Below, piece after piece: positions 25,109 to 33,988 of a DNA stretch of 64,000 nucleotides; within the stretch, counting starts at the first letter, position 1, and every line of letters starts with the position of its first letter. The notes beneath the pieces are model-generated. The model had not been told where the DNA came from and did not search any database. It was given only the letters and a program-made list of their open reading frames with translations. This DNA comes from Planococcus antarcticus DSM 14505 (GTDB taxonomy: Bacteria > Bacillota > Bacilli > Bacillales_A > Planococcaceae). The stretch is taken from NCBI RefSeq assembly GCF_001687565.2, contig NZ_CP016534.2, positions 3,701,546 through 3,765,545 on the forward strand, given 5' to 3'. The translations under genes were made by a program, and so were the position numbers.

Positions 25109-28081
25109 TTAGCCATTAATGTCAGGATTTCCGGTATAAACTTCACCTTCTGTGTTATAAGTTACATTGAACACCATATTTGAGAGCCAATTTTTAAACG
25201 AGTCATTATCGTTATATTGCTTAAAGATTTCCATATTATCTGTCATTAAGTCTATAACCGCCCTGTTTAGTGCTTTTTGGCTTTCAATTTTAGCATTTTG
25301 TTTATCAGAATTTTTCATAGCATTTTGATAATCCTTATCTCTTGCTACAACTTCCGGAATGGACGCAATATGCCTTTTAACTTGATCTTCATCCTTCCAG
25401 GGAACATTTCCGAAAAGATCATGGAAACTTGAGAGAATGTTACTTAGCAAATCAAGTTCTGCTTCAGCTTTGCCCCCTCCAGCGTTTGTTGGAACAGGAT
25501 CTATTTCATAATCCGGTGAATCTTCTAATACGATAGACATTTTTGTCTGAGCTTCAACTCTATAACTATCTAAGTCGATGGCCTCAAGAATGCCTTTTGA
25601 TAAATCCTCTTCCTTCGGTGCAGGGAGTTTTGGTATCAGTAGATTTAGGAATATAGACAGCTTTTCCCACTCCGCATTTCCATAAGGTAGTATTGAAGCT
25701 AAAAACCCATACATTCGTGTAAAAGCTTTCGATTTACTCTTAAAATCCACTTGTTCATTCTCGTCAAAATTGGCTTCATAGTTTACAGCACAAACATCCA
25801 ATATTGGATCAAGCTTATCCCTATCCGCTCCATTAAGATAAAGTTCCACTATTGTATCTATATGGTAGTCAGTAAATACATGATATCTTCTAATATCACT
25901 TTCTAAATCATTAAGTTTATCCGGATCAGTTTCATCAGATAGTATGGTAGTTTGATAATACTTTGAAAAGGCTTCTTTTATAATGTCTGTTTCATTGGCA
26001 AAATCCAAAACAAAGGTATCGTATTTTTGTGAATGAGCTCTATTTAATCTAGATAAGGTTTGAACCGCCTTAATATCTGTTAATACTTTGTCGACATACA
26101 TCGTATGTAGAAGTGGCTCATCATACCCCGTTTGAAATTTATTAGCAACAATTAAAAGTCTATACGGTTCCTTCTTAAATTTCTTCTCAATATCATTACT
26201 GGGAAAACCATTGATGGAACTCTCGGTTAATTTTTTACCTCCGAATTCATGTTCACCTGAAAAAGCTACGATAGCTTTAAACTGACTCTTTCTTTTTTCT
26301 AAATAAGCTGATATTGAATAGTAATACTGTATGGCTCTTTCAATGCTGCTAGTAACCACCATCGCACGGGCATTGCCACCAATCTTCCCTTTTGCTATTA
26401 CGTGGTCATGGAAATGATCAACCATAATTTCTGATTTCAACTCAATTGCCTTTTCATTCGATTCAACATATTTTCTAAGTTTTTTTTGGGCCTTTTTCTT
26501 ATCAAACATAGGGTCGTCTTCTACTATCTTTGCTATCTTATAGTAGCTCTTAATTGGTGTGTAATCTTTGAGGACATCAATAATGAACCCTTCTTGGATT
26601 GCCTGTTTCATCGTATAAACATGAAACGGCCTGTGTTTTATTGTTCCTTCTGCAGGATAAGGAACACCGAACATTTCTAAGGTTTTATTTTTAGGTGTAG
26701 CAGTAAATGCAAAATAACTCGCATTTGTAAGCATTTTTCTGCCCTCTAAAATTTTTACTATCTTATCCTCGGTAGTCTCGTCTTCACTGTCCTCATATTG
26801 CCCAGACAAAGCCATATTCATCTTTGCGGACATATTGCCACTTTGGCTTGAGTGAGCTTCATCAATGAGAATGGCAAAGTTATTTTTTCTATGTTGGTTT
26901 CCAATATCCTCAAGTATATACGGGAATTTATGCACAATTGTTATGATTATTTTTTTGCCCTCTTGAAGAAGTTTTTTTAAGTCTCCAGAGCTTTCTGCAT
27001 GACCAACTGTGTTCGACACTTGCATAAAGCTTTTAATTATATTTTTGATTTGCTTGTCAAGGTTAATTCTATCCGTGACCACAATGACTGAATCAAAAAT
27101 ATTATTACCATCATTAGTAAGTGAAACTAGTTGATGAGCCAGCCACGCAATAGAATTCGACTTTCCACTACCTGCACTGTGTTGTATAAGATATTTTTGA
27201 CCAGAGCCTTTTTTGCTAACATCAGCTAAAATAGATTCTACCCCTGAAAGCTGATGATAACGTGGAAATATCTGTGTTCTCTTAATTTTTTTTGTTTCGT
27301 GATCTTTCTCTTCGACTATTTGTGCATAGTTTTCTAGAATATTGGCAAGCTCGTCTTTTACCAATATCTTCTTCCACAGATAATCCGTTTTGACTCCATC
27401 TGGATTCGGCGGATTTCCTGCGCCATCGTTATATCCTTTATTAAATGGCAAAAACCAAGATTTTTTACCATCAAGCTTGGTGCACATTTTAATCTCGTTC
27501 TCATCAACTGCAAAGTGCACCATGCATCTACCGAAGTTAAATAAAATTTCACGTGAGTCACGATCAGTTTTGTATTGATAAACTGCATCTTCAACATTTT
27601 GTTTTGTCAGTCTATTTTTCAGTTCACAAGTAATTATAGGTAAACCATTAATAAAAATAGCAAAATCAAGAGCAAGTCTTGAATTATCCCTAGAATACAT
27701 AAGTTGTCTTGTAACACTGAATATGTTCTTATTATAAAGCTCTTTTGCCTTGGCATTTTCCTGAGATGGTGTGAGATAAAACAAATCTAAGGTTACAGGG
27801 TAAATTTTCAGACCATTTCTCAACACATCAATGACACCTTTTTTTGTAATCTCTCCTTGCAGCCGATTTAACAACTTTGCTTTGTTATTATCACTCTTAA
27901 AAACACCCAAAGCATCTAGCTTTTCTGGTTGGGTGTCCTTCAAAAAAATAAAAAAGCGAGTTTCATCAATTGCATAATCTTTATTGTAGTCATTATTTGT
28001 CCCGTGCTCATAACTATTCTGATTTACAAGATATTCTACAATGAGTGTTTCTAGCCCCGACTCTTTGGTGTTTGTTGGCAT
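25109..28081 (-). CDS. hsdR: Type I restriction enzyme, R subunit
   Basis: 990 residues. N-terminal nuclease domain (RLALDFAIFINGLPIITCELKN, D...E-x-K) followed by a superfamily 2 translocase: Walker A HSAGSGKSNSI (about 305), DEAH motif ILIDEAHSSQSG, and motif VI TLSRLNRAH. It moves DNA and cuts unmodified foreign DNA as part of the R2M2S complex. The gene is intact. ATG 28081 overlaps the hsdS stop by one base, so hsdMSR is one operon. Confidence 0.95.
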   Translation of the reverse strand: MPTNTKESGLETLIVEYLVNQNSYEHGTNNDYNKDYAIDETRFFIFLKDTQPEKLDALGVFKSDNNKAKLLNRLQGEITKKGVIDVLRNGLKIYPVTLDLFYLTPSQENAKAKELYNKNIFSVTRQLMYSRDNSRLALDFAIFINGLPIITCELKNRLTKQNVEDAVYQYKTDRDSREILFNFGRCMVHFAVDENEIKMCTKLDGKKSWFLPFNKGYNDGAGNPPNPDGVKTDYLWKKILVKDELANILENYAQIVEEKDHETKKIKRTQIFPRYHQLSGVESILADVSKKGSGQKYLIQHSAGSGKSNSIAWLAHQLVSLTNDGNNIFDSVIVVTDRINLDKQIKNIIKSFMQVSNTVGHAESSGDLKKLLQEGKKIIITIVHKFPYILEDIGNQHRKNNFAILIDEAHSSQSGNMSAKMNMALSGQYEDSEDETTEDKIVKILEGRKMLTNASYFAFTATPKNKTLEMFGVPYPAEGTIKHRPFHVYTMKQAIQEGFIIDVLKDYTPIKSYYKIAKIVEDDPMFDKKKAQKKLRKYVESNEKAIELKSEIMVDHFHDHVIAKGKIGGNARAMVVTSSIERAIQYYYSISAYLEKRKSQFKAIVAFSGEHEFGGKKLTESSINGFPSNDIEKKFKKEPYRLLIVANKFQTGYDEPLLHTMYVDKVLTDIKAVQTLSRLNRAHSQKYDTFVLDFANETDIIKEAFSKYYQTTILSDETDPDKLNDLESDIRRYHVFTDYHIDTIVELYLNGADRDKLDPILDVCAVNYEANFDENEQVDFKSKSKAFTRMYGFLASILPYGNAEWEKLSIFLNLLIPKLPAPKEEDLSKGILEAIDLDSYRVEAQTKMSIVLEDSPDYEIDPVPTNAGGGKAEAELDLLSNILSSFHDLFGNVPWKDEDQVKRHIASIPEVVARDKDYQNAMKNSDKQNAKIESQKALNRAVIDLMTDNMEIFKQYNDNDSFKNWLSNMVFNVTYNTEGEVYTGNPDING

Positions 28082-29403
28082 TAAACCTCACACTCCTCGG
28101 TATCAAGAACTTCTTCACTAATATCTACCTCTTCTTCGAAGTAAATATTTTCAATTTCTTCAAGTTCATTTATTTTTAAATCACGAACATCAAATTTACC
28201 AGTTACAACATCAGAAACAAGTCGATTGCTATATTCTTTAAATAAACCCTCAAGACGGTTTACTTCTTTAATAAAATGCAATAAAACTTTCACTTCTCTT
28301 GATATTTTTTCTTGGTATGCCATAGATGGAAGTGGAATATACTCTTTTAATAGTGAATTCATATTCAAAGGTCGATTCCTGCCGGCTGCTCCCCTTGAGT
28401 TCGAATTTAGTAATAGTTCCCCATACTTTGTACGGAAAAAAGCCCAAAGATACTCATTTTTCGCAATGCCTTCTATTCCTCGTATCATATAATAACGATG
28501 GGAAGAGATACAATCTTTATCTTTTTCTTCTGTGAGGGCAACAGCGCCCTCCCATGCAAACTGCCCACTAAAAATTAAAGCATTATTTTCTACGATATAA
28601 AACTCCGAATCTCCCAAATCAGAACCCAAAATTGAAGACTTATGAAAGATGCCTCTACCTCTATTTAATAAGCCAATAGATACATATTCTTGGTCGTCTT
28701 GCCGCTTTATCCAATCTCGAGATTGTATTGAAACATTGGTTAATCTTTGTTTATTAATTCCATCGACTGTAATCGCTTGATTCGTCAAAGTATTAACTTG
28801 CTCTTTTAATAAAGCAATTTGACGCTTTCTTGCTGAAATCAACCTATTTATTTTCGCAAGTCGTGAATCCAAATACTTAACAATTTGATTCTGTTCTTCT
28901 ATAGATGGCAAATAAAGTATGATATTTTTAAAATCATCATATCGCATATCCCATTGTCCCACACGAACACCATAAGAAATTCTATTATATACTGTCTTGA
29001 AGCTAGATGATCTCAGTAAATAATGAACGTATTTAGAATTTAAATTGCCTATAAGTTTACAAACAATATACGCCGGGCTTACTATTCCTTGATATTTTGA
29101 TACACCTAGTGAACCCTGCCACATTTTCATTTTATTCAGAACTAAGTAACCATCATCTACAAATTTATAATTTGATAAATCTTGGCTTTCAACATTATGA
29201 TTATCGTCTCTAGATGATTTTTTTATTACTCCATATTCACGATAAACCGACAATAATTCTAAATCATCTCTAGTTCCATTTCTTACATTAGAAAGCTCAG
29301 TAATTGATCTTACTGTTATTCTTTCCCAATGTTTAGGTACTTCTCCTAACCAATCATATTCAGTCTCTTTATATTCCCCATAGGGTTTAAGATCAGTAAT
29401 CAT
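28081..29403 (-). CDS. hsdS: Type I restriction-modification specificity subunit S
   Basis: 440 residues with two target-recognition domains (about 1-200 and 225-415). The first begins DWLGEVPKHWERITV and ends with a helical spacer rich in RLAKINRLISARKRQIALL. The second ends with the equivalent helix region LLHFIKEVNRLEGLFKEY. This gives the usual bipartite DNA recognition. It has full length, no frameshift, and no extra partial hsdS copy nearby that would suggest shuffling. It lies six bases after hsdM. Confidence 0.92.
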   Translation of the reverse strand: MITDLKPYGEYKETEYDWLGEVPKHWERITVRSITELSNVRNGTRDDLELLSVYREYGVIKKSSRDDNHNVESQDLSNYKFVDDGYLVLNKMKMWQGSLGVSKYQGIVSPAYIVCKLIGNLNSKYVHYLLRSSSFKTVYNRISYGVRVGQWDMRYDDFKNIILYLPSIEEQNQIVKYLDSRLAKINRLISARKRQIALLKEQVNTLTNQAITVDGINKQRLTNVSIQSRDWIKRQDDQEYVSIGLLNRGRGIFHKSSILGSDLGDSEFYIVENNALIFSGQFAWEGAVALTEEKDKDCISSHRYYMIRGIEGIAKNEYLWAFFRTKYGELLLNSNSRGAAGRNRPLNMNSLLKEYIPLPSMAYQEKISREVKVLLHFIKEVNRLEGLFKEYSNRLVSDVVTGKFDVRDLKINELEEIENIYFEEEVDISEEVLDTEECEV

Positions 29404-29409
29404 CTTTTT

Positions 29410-31536
29410 TTACCCCCCTATAATTTCATTAAGCAAACCTTCAGTTTCTACTTCTAAGGCTTTTATATCTGCGGCTATTTCGCTAAGTTCACGCAGCTGA
29501 ACGGGCTTATAAAAATATTTTGTAAAACTGATTTCATACCCAATTTGAGTTTTACTTTCATCAATCCATGCATCTGATGCAAAAGATAATACTTCGTCTT
29601 TGAAGAATTTTTCGATTCCGCCCTCCAGAAGTAAAGGTATTTGCTCTGTATCTCTTAAATCACTATTAAGCTCATACTCTACAATACATTGTTTATCATC
29701 GATGTCAGTTTTGAATAAACCGTAAAGTGGATTTTCTTCTATTTTTCCAACCTTATATATTTTTTTGATTACTCTTTTTGCATTTTTATCAATTTGTGCA
29801 AGACTATTTTTTACTAGATTTAATCTCTTTGCAGACAGTTTTACATTTAATTCTGTAGCTATCTTTCCTAACTCTTTTACGACAAAATTAAAGTCATTAA
29901 TTGTAATATATTGTAACCTTTCAGCTAAAGCATTAACAACAGGAATAAAAGCTGCTTCTTTCTGTTGCTCACATATTTCAGAAAATTTTTCTAATTTTTC
30001 TTTTGTTAGATTAACACTTAAACGTAATGGTCTTTCAACTGTAACCTTATGGTAACCAAACTCTTTATTATCGAAAATTTTAGACTGCTCATTTTGTTCA
30101 AAGTTGAGTAAAATATCTGAAATTTGTTTTCTAATTTGAAGAGTGAATTCGCAGTTTTTATTACCCAAGTTTTTTCGAAGAGGACTTTTAAGTTCTGTTG
30201 CATCTATTAACTGAACCGCCCCTCTTCTATGTGCTGCTTTTCTATTAGTAACAACCCAGATATATGTAGCAATTCCAGTGTTGTAAAACATATTCTCAGG
30301 CAATGCAATAATCGCCTCTAGCCAATCATTTTCTATAATATATCTTCTTAGATTATTCTCACCTTGACCTGCATCACCAGTAAATAATGATGAACCATTA
30401 TGAACTTCCACAATTCGACTACCAAGTTCTGTGTCATGCTTCATTTTGCTTAATTTGTTTGCTAAAAATAACATCTGTCCATCACTCGAACGTGGAATCA
30501 GCTTAAACTCTGGATCTCCATTATGAGAAACAATAAAACGAGTATCAGAAATGTCTGATTTCCCCCCTAGTCGTTCCATATCTGTCTTCCAACTCTTACC
30601 GTATGGAGGATTTGAAAGCATGAAATCAAAATTATAGGTTGGAAAACCATCATTAGAAAGTGTAGAACCATATGCTACGTTGTCATCCTGTATAGCCTCT
30701 CCTTTAATAAGCAGATCAGCTTTAGTGATTGCATATGTTTCAGGGTTAATTTCTTGTCCGTACAAATACGTAGTAATATTTTTATTATGCTCTCCAGCCA
30801 ATTGATGCAACCTTTCGTCTGCAATGGTTAGCATCCCGCCTGTTCCACATGCACCATCATACACAAGATAGGGAGCGTCCTTAATTTTATCTGCTACTGG
30901 CAAGAATGTAATATCAGCCATGAGTTCAACTACATCACGAGGTGTGAAATGCTCTCCAGCTTCTTCATTATTTTCTTCATTAAATTTACGAATTAACTCC
31001 TCGAAGATTACCCCCATTGAGTGGTTATCAAGGCCTGGGATTAGTATATTACCGCTATCGTCCAAGACCGGTTTAGGACTCAAATTAATTTTAGGACTTA
31101 TAAACTTCTCAATAACAGCACCTAAAATATCAGCTTCAATCATAGTATCTATTTGATTTCTAAACTTAAACTTCTCAAGTATTTCTTGCACATTAGGCGA
31201 AAAACCATCTAAATACGCAATAAAGTCAGACTTAAGCTGTTGTTGCTTAGCTCTTGACTTAAGATCTTTCAGAGTAAAAGGTGAAGAATTACAGAAGGAT
31301 TGTCCTGCTACATTACAGAGTGCTGCTGTTTGATTCACTACTTCTGCTTTATCTAAAGCATTTTTCATTTGTAGCACTGCCTCTTTTGTAGGCTCAAGTA
31401 CTGAATCAAGTCTTCGAATTACTGTCATCGGTAAAATAACATCTCTATACTTTCCTCGTACATATACATCACGAAGGCAATCGTCTGCAATACTCCATAT
31501 TAAATTTACTATTTGGTTATAAGTTTGATTATTCAT
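29410..31536 (-). CDS. hsdM: Type I restriction-modification methyltransferase subunit M
   Basis: 708 residues. N6-adenine methyltransferase with a helical N-terminal domain, SAM motif DGACGTGGML (about 233) and catalytic motif NPPYGKSW (about 309). HFTPRDVVELMADI is also typical. At about 200 residues longer than many HsdM proteins, it has a C-terminal helical extension ending ALEVETEGLLNEIIGG, common in this subgroup. It is first in the operon hsdM-hsdS-hsdR, with GGAGG before ATG 31536. Confidence 0.94.
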   Translation of the reverse strand: MNNQTYNQIVNLIWSIADDCLRDVYVRGKYRDVILPMTVIRRLDSVLEPTKEAVLQMKNALDKAEVVNQTAALCNVAGQSFCNSSPFTLKDLKSRAKQQQLKSDFIAYLDGFSPNVQEILEKFKFRNQIDTMIEADILGAVIEKFISPKINLSPKPVLDDSGNILIPGLDNHSMGVIFEELIRKFNEENNEEAGEHFTPRDVVELMADITFLPVADKIKDAPYLVYDGACGTGGMLTIADERLHQLAGEHNKNITTYLYGQEINPETYAITKADLLIKGEAIQDDNVAYGSTLSNDGFPTYNFDFMLSNPPYGKSWKTDMERLGGKSDISDTRFIVSHNGDPEFKLIPRSSDGQMLFLANKLSKMKHDTELGSRIVEVHNGSSLFTGDAGQGENNLRRYIIENDWLEAIIALPENMFYNTGIATYIWVVTNRKAAHRRGAVQLIDATELKSPLRKNLGNKNCEFTLQIRKQISDILLNFEQNEQSKIFDNKEFGYHKVTVERPLRLSVNLTKEKLEKFSEICEQQKEAAFIPVVNALAERLQYITINDFNFVVKELGKIATELNVKLSAKRLNLVKNSLAQIDKNAKRVIKKIYKVGKIEENPLYGLFKTDIDDKQCIVEYELNSDLRDTEQIPLLLEGGIEKFFKDEVLSFASDAWIDESKTQIGYEISFTKYFYKPVQLRELSEIAADIKALEVETEGLLNEIIGG

Positions 31537-31602
31537 ACTTTTTCCTCCAATTTATCAAAACAGGGTTATAGAGATACTTAGTTTATAGTATCATATGATG
31601 TC

Positions 31603-31721
31603 GCACCCATAATAAAATAGGTGACTTTTACTATTATTTCTGTTTAAATTTCATCTTTAAAATAGCACCCATTCTTTAAGTGATGCTTTTACTGCACATC
31701 CCTAAAGAATAGGTGCTATTT
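31603..31721. repeat. Two nested inverted repeats sharing a GCACCCAT motif
   Basis: A 19-base inverted repeat with one mismatch (31660-31678 and 31703-31721, AAATAGCACCCATTCTTTA type) follows a shorter one at about 31604-31624 with the same core (CACCCAT/ATAGGTG). They lie between the rlmH 3' end and hsdM. They could be a terminator, an operator or the end sequence of the island. Confidence 0.6.
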
Positions 31722-31823
31722 ATCCTTTACTAAGCATTCTGAATTAGTCTTTACAATGTCAAAAAAAATCACATTGTTCTCATTTCATCTATAAATTAAC
31801 TTTTCTAGAATTAAAAACCTCAT

Positions 31824-31850
31824 TTACTTATGGTACGGTTCTCCCTTCAT
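31824..31850 (-). other. attR-like: SCC-type attachment site in the rlmH 3' end
   Basis: The last codons of rlmH (GGA GAA CCG TAC CAT AAG TAA, G-E-P-Y-H-K-stop) correspond to the attB/attR sequence used by staphylococcal SCC elements. The second copy is at about 3080-3103. Function inferred from position and the paired copy. Confidence 0.7.
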
Positions 31851-32303
31851 AATCCGAAACGCCCGGTAAACCTGCTCAACCAAAATCAACTTCATCAATT
31901 GATGAGGAAACGTCATCTTCGAAAATGACAACTTTTCATCCGCACGCTTTAACACTTCGTCATGTAACCCAAGAGATCCACCAATAACAAAGACAATTTT
32001 GCTGCGGCCGTAAGTCATCAAGGATTCGATGTCTTTGGCTAGCTGCTCCGAGGTTTTCATCTTTCCATCAATCGCTAAGGCAATAACGTAAGCGTCCGGG
32101 GAAATTTTCGCCAAAATTCGGTCGGCTTCTTTCTTTTTGACGATTTCCATGTCCGCATCACTCAATTGTTCTGGTGCTTTTTCATCGGCCACTTCAATTT
32201 CATTGATTTTTGAATAACTTCCAAGTCTTTTTATATACTCTTCAATGCCTGATTTTAAATATTTCTCTTTCAACTTTCCTACACTGATAATTGAGATATT
32301 CAC
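31824..32303 (-). CDS. rlmH: 23S rRNA pseudouridine-1915 N3-methyltransferase
   Basis: 159 residues, full length. SPOUT-fold methyltransferase with [12 protein letters not shown] and [18 protein letters not shown], ending in KGEPYHK. It methylates pseudouridine 1915 of helix 69 in 23S rRNA. It was formerly called orfX or yydA. The gene remains intact although it is the insertion target of the adjacent island, because the att core keeps the last codons. Confidence 0.97.
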   Translation of the reverse strand: MNISIISVGKLKEKYLKSGIEEYIKRLGSYSKINEIEVADEKAPEQLSDADMEIVKKKEADRILAKISPDAYVIALAIDGKMKTSEQLAKDIESLMTYGRSKIVFVIGGSLGLHDEVLKRADEKLSFSKMTFPHQLMKLILVEQVYRAFRIMKGEPYHK

Positions 32304-32335
32304 AACTTATCCCCCTTCACATTAAATTTACAAAC

Positions 32336-32719
32336 AAGTTATACACAATAGTTATACACATATCCACAGACATTCCTACATCTTGTGCCAGATCATTCGT
32401 TCGCCACAAGATAGGTTGCAGCCTCTTCGCAGTAATCACAACTTGTGGATAACTTTTCTATTTCTGATAATTCTGTAAGTATAGGATAGCTTTTCACCTC
32501 AGCTACAAACTTGTCTAAGGCATGTTCTACATGGGTTTTACAGCATTTGATTTCCATTTTTTTCGCTCCTTTTGAATTCCGAATATTCCACACAGTTATA
32601 CACATTTCATTCCTTTTATCCACAATCTATTTTAACAGAAGCAAAGAGTTACGGATAGCGAAGCTTTTATTAGCCTGTGGATTGTTAATAATAATTTAAT
32701 ACTCCAAAAGTTATCCACA
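32336..32719. promoter_or_regulatory. DnaA-box cluster outside oriC
   Basis: Three perfect DnaA boxes TTATCCACA (32444-32452 minus, 32616-32624 plus, 32711-32719 plus) and near matches TTATACACA at 32339-32347, 32352-32360 and 32596-32604 and ATATCCACA at 32360-32368. In Bacillus subtilis an oriC-proximal DnaA-box cluster next to yydA (rlmH) helps control initiation, so a similar titration role is likely here. Confidence 0.75.
32393..32557 (-). CDS. CxxH/CxxC small protein
   Basis: 54 residues from ATG 32557 after AAAGGAG; the longer frame to 32623 is not needed. The motifs CCKTH (C-x-x-H type) and CDYC near the C-terminus match the small CxxH/CxxC protein family found beside rlmH in Bacillales. 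Probably a zinc-binding protein of unknown role. A DnaA box lies inside the gene. Confidence 0.75.
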   Translation of the reverse strand: MEIKCCKTHVEHALDKFVAEVKSYPILTELSEIEKLSTSCDYCEEAATYLVANE

Positions 32720-33018
32720 TATCATTCCAGCTTTCCTTAACCGTTCTTCCTCTCCTGAAATTCTAAGATTTTGATATTTGAATAGTATTAGTTCAAGACA
32801 ATGAAAGAACAAAAGAGAGCAACTCCCCGGAAAGCGACCACCTGGAATGATTTCATTAAACACCGATTGTAAAAATTAGCTAGACAATTAAAAAAGCCAT
32901 TCGGGGATTGAATCCTTCCTATTAAGACGAGGTTCATGTCCTCTTAAGTAGAGAGTACTTAGATTTCCTTTGGTTATACGAATGTTATATACTGATTTTA
33001 CATACTTATAACTTTACT
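32720..33018. other. Intergenic stretch before the SDR gene
   Basis: About 300 bases without a gene. A short GC-rich patch at about 32822-32848 (CCCCGGAAAGCGACCACCTGG) looks like a degraded copy of the structured intergenic repeat found at 35505 and 41515. Nothing else is recognised. Confidence 0.35.
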
Positions 33019-33039
33019 ATGATATTCGGAGGAGATCTC

Positions 33040-33789
33040 ATGATGTTCGAAAACAAAGTAGTGATTGTTAATGGTGGAACAGATGGAATTGGTAAGGAAG
33101 TGGTTCGTTTCTTTTGTAAAGAAGGGGCTACCGTCCATTTTACTGGAAGAGATCGTAACAAAGGCTCTCAAGTAGAGAGTGAATGCAACGAAAGGGCTCA
33201 TTTTTACCAAGTCCATAACGAAAACGTGGAAGAAATCGAAAGCTTTTTTAAAACACTTGAAAATAACGGGCATCATGTTGATATTCTATTCAACAATGCT
33301 GGTATTTTATCTATAGGAATGGGGCCTTTGTCTCGAGTAAAGCTAGATGACTGGAATCATTTAATCGCGGTCAATCAAACGGCTGTCTTCGCCTACATGA
33401 AATATTCTTTACTCGTGATGAGTAAGCAGCGAAATGGAGTCATTATTAATAATGCAGCTATCCTTGGAAACGACAAGGTTAATCCTATGCTACCAGCTTA
33501 TAGCGGGACAAAAGCAGCAGTTGTCGCGATGACTCAAAGCACGGCACTTCGCTTTGCTAACCTAGGAATCCGAGTAAATTGCATATCCCCTGGCCCTACA
33601 GAAACCGACCTAGCCATTAATGCATATGGTGGAATAGAGAATTATGAAAAACAATCAAAGGGACACCCTAGAGGAAGTTACGGGAAGCCAAGTGAGATTG
33701 CAGAAGTCGTTCTATTCTTAGCTTCAGACAAAGCATCCTATATAAACGGTACAGAAATAGTCGTAGATGGCGGCTACTCATTAAAATAA
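33040..33789 (+). CDS. Short-chain dehydrogenase/reductase
   Basis: 249 residues from ATG 33040, after GGAGGAG. A classical SDR fold with NGGTDGIGKEV (nucleotide binding), FNNAGILS, catalytic YSGTKAA (Y-x3-K) and a C-terminal NGTEIVVDGGYSLK. An NAD(P)H-dependent oxidoreductase; substrate unknown. It is alone on the plus strand, divergent from the rlmH group and convergent with htrA. Confidence 0.9.
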   Translation: MMFENKVVIVNGGTDGIGKEVVRFFCKEGATVHFTGRDRNKGSQVESECNERAHFYQVHNENVEEIESFFKTLENNGHHVDILFNNAGILSIGMGPLSRVKLDDWNHLIAVNQTAVFAYMKYSLLVMSKQRNGVIINNAAILGNDKVNPMLPAYSGTKAAVVAMTQSTALRFANLGIRVNCISPGPTETDLAINAYGGIENYEKQSKGHPRGSYGKPSEIAEVVLFLASDKASYINGTEIVVDGGYSLK

Positions 33790-33899
33790 GTGGATTTAGG
33801 GGACAAAAGAAGGGATTTTGCTATCTTTAAAAAGAACCTTATACTAGCGAAGGCGCGTCCACGGGGGGAAGTAAAGCGACCGGAGCGATGTATTCCAAT

Positions 33900-33942
33900 A
33901 AAAAAACTGCAGATAACTCGAATAAATCGAGTTTGTCTGCAG
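33900..33942 (-). terminator. Terminator of the walR-htrA operon
   Basis: Hairpin CTGCAGATAACTCG...CGAGTTTGTCTGCAG with one bulge, followed on the minus strand by seven T. A second hairpin (GAGTCTGCATAG/CTATGCAGGCTC) at about 33953-33981 lies between it and the htrA stop. Confidence 0.8.
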
Positions 33943-33988
33943 TCTACACTCTGAGTCTGCATAGGAACTTCTATGCAGGCTCTCTATT

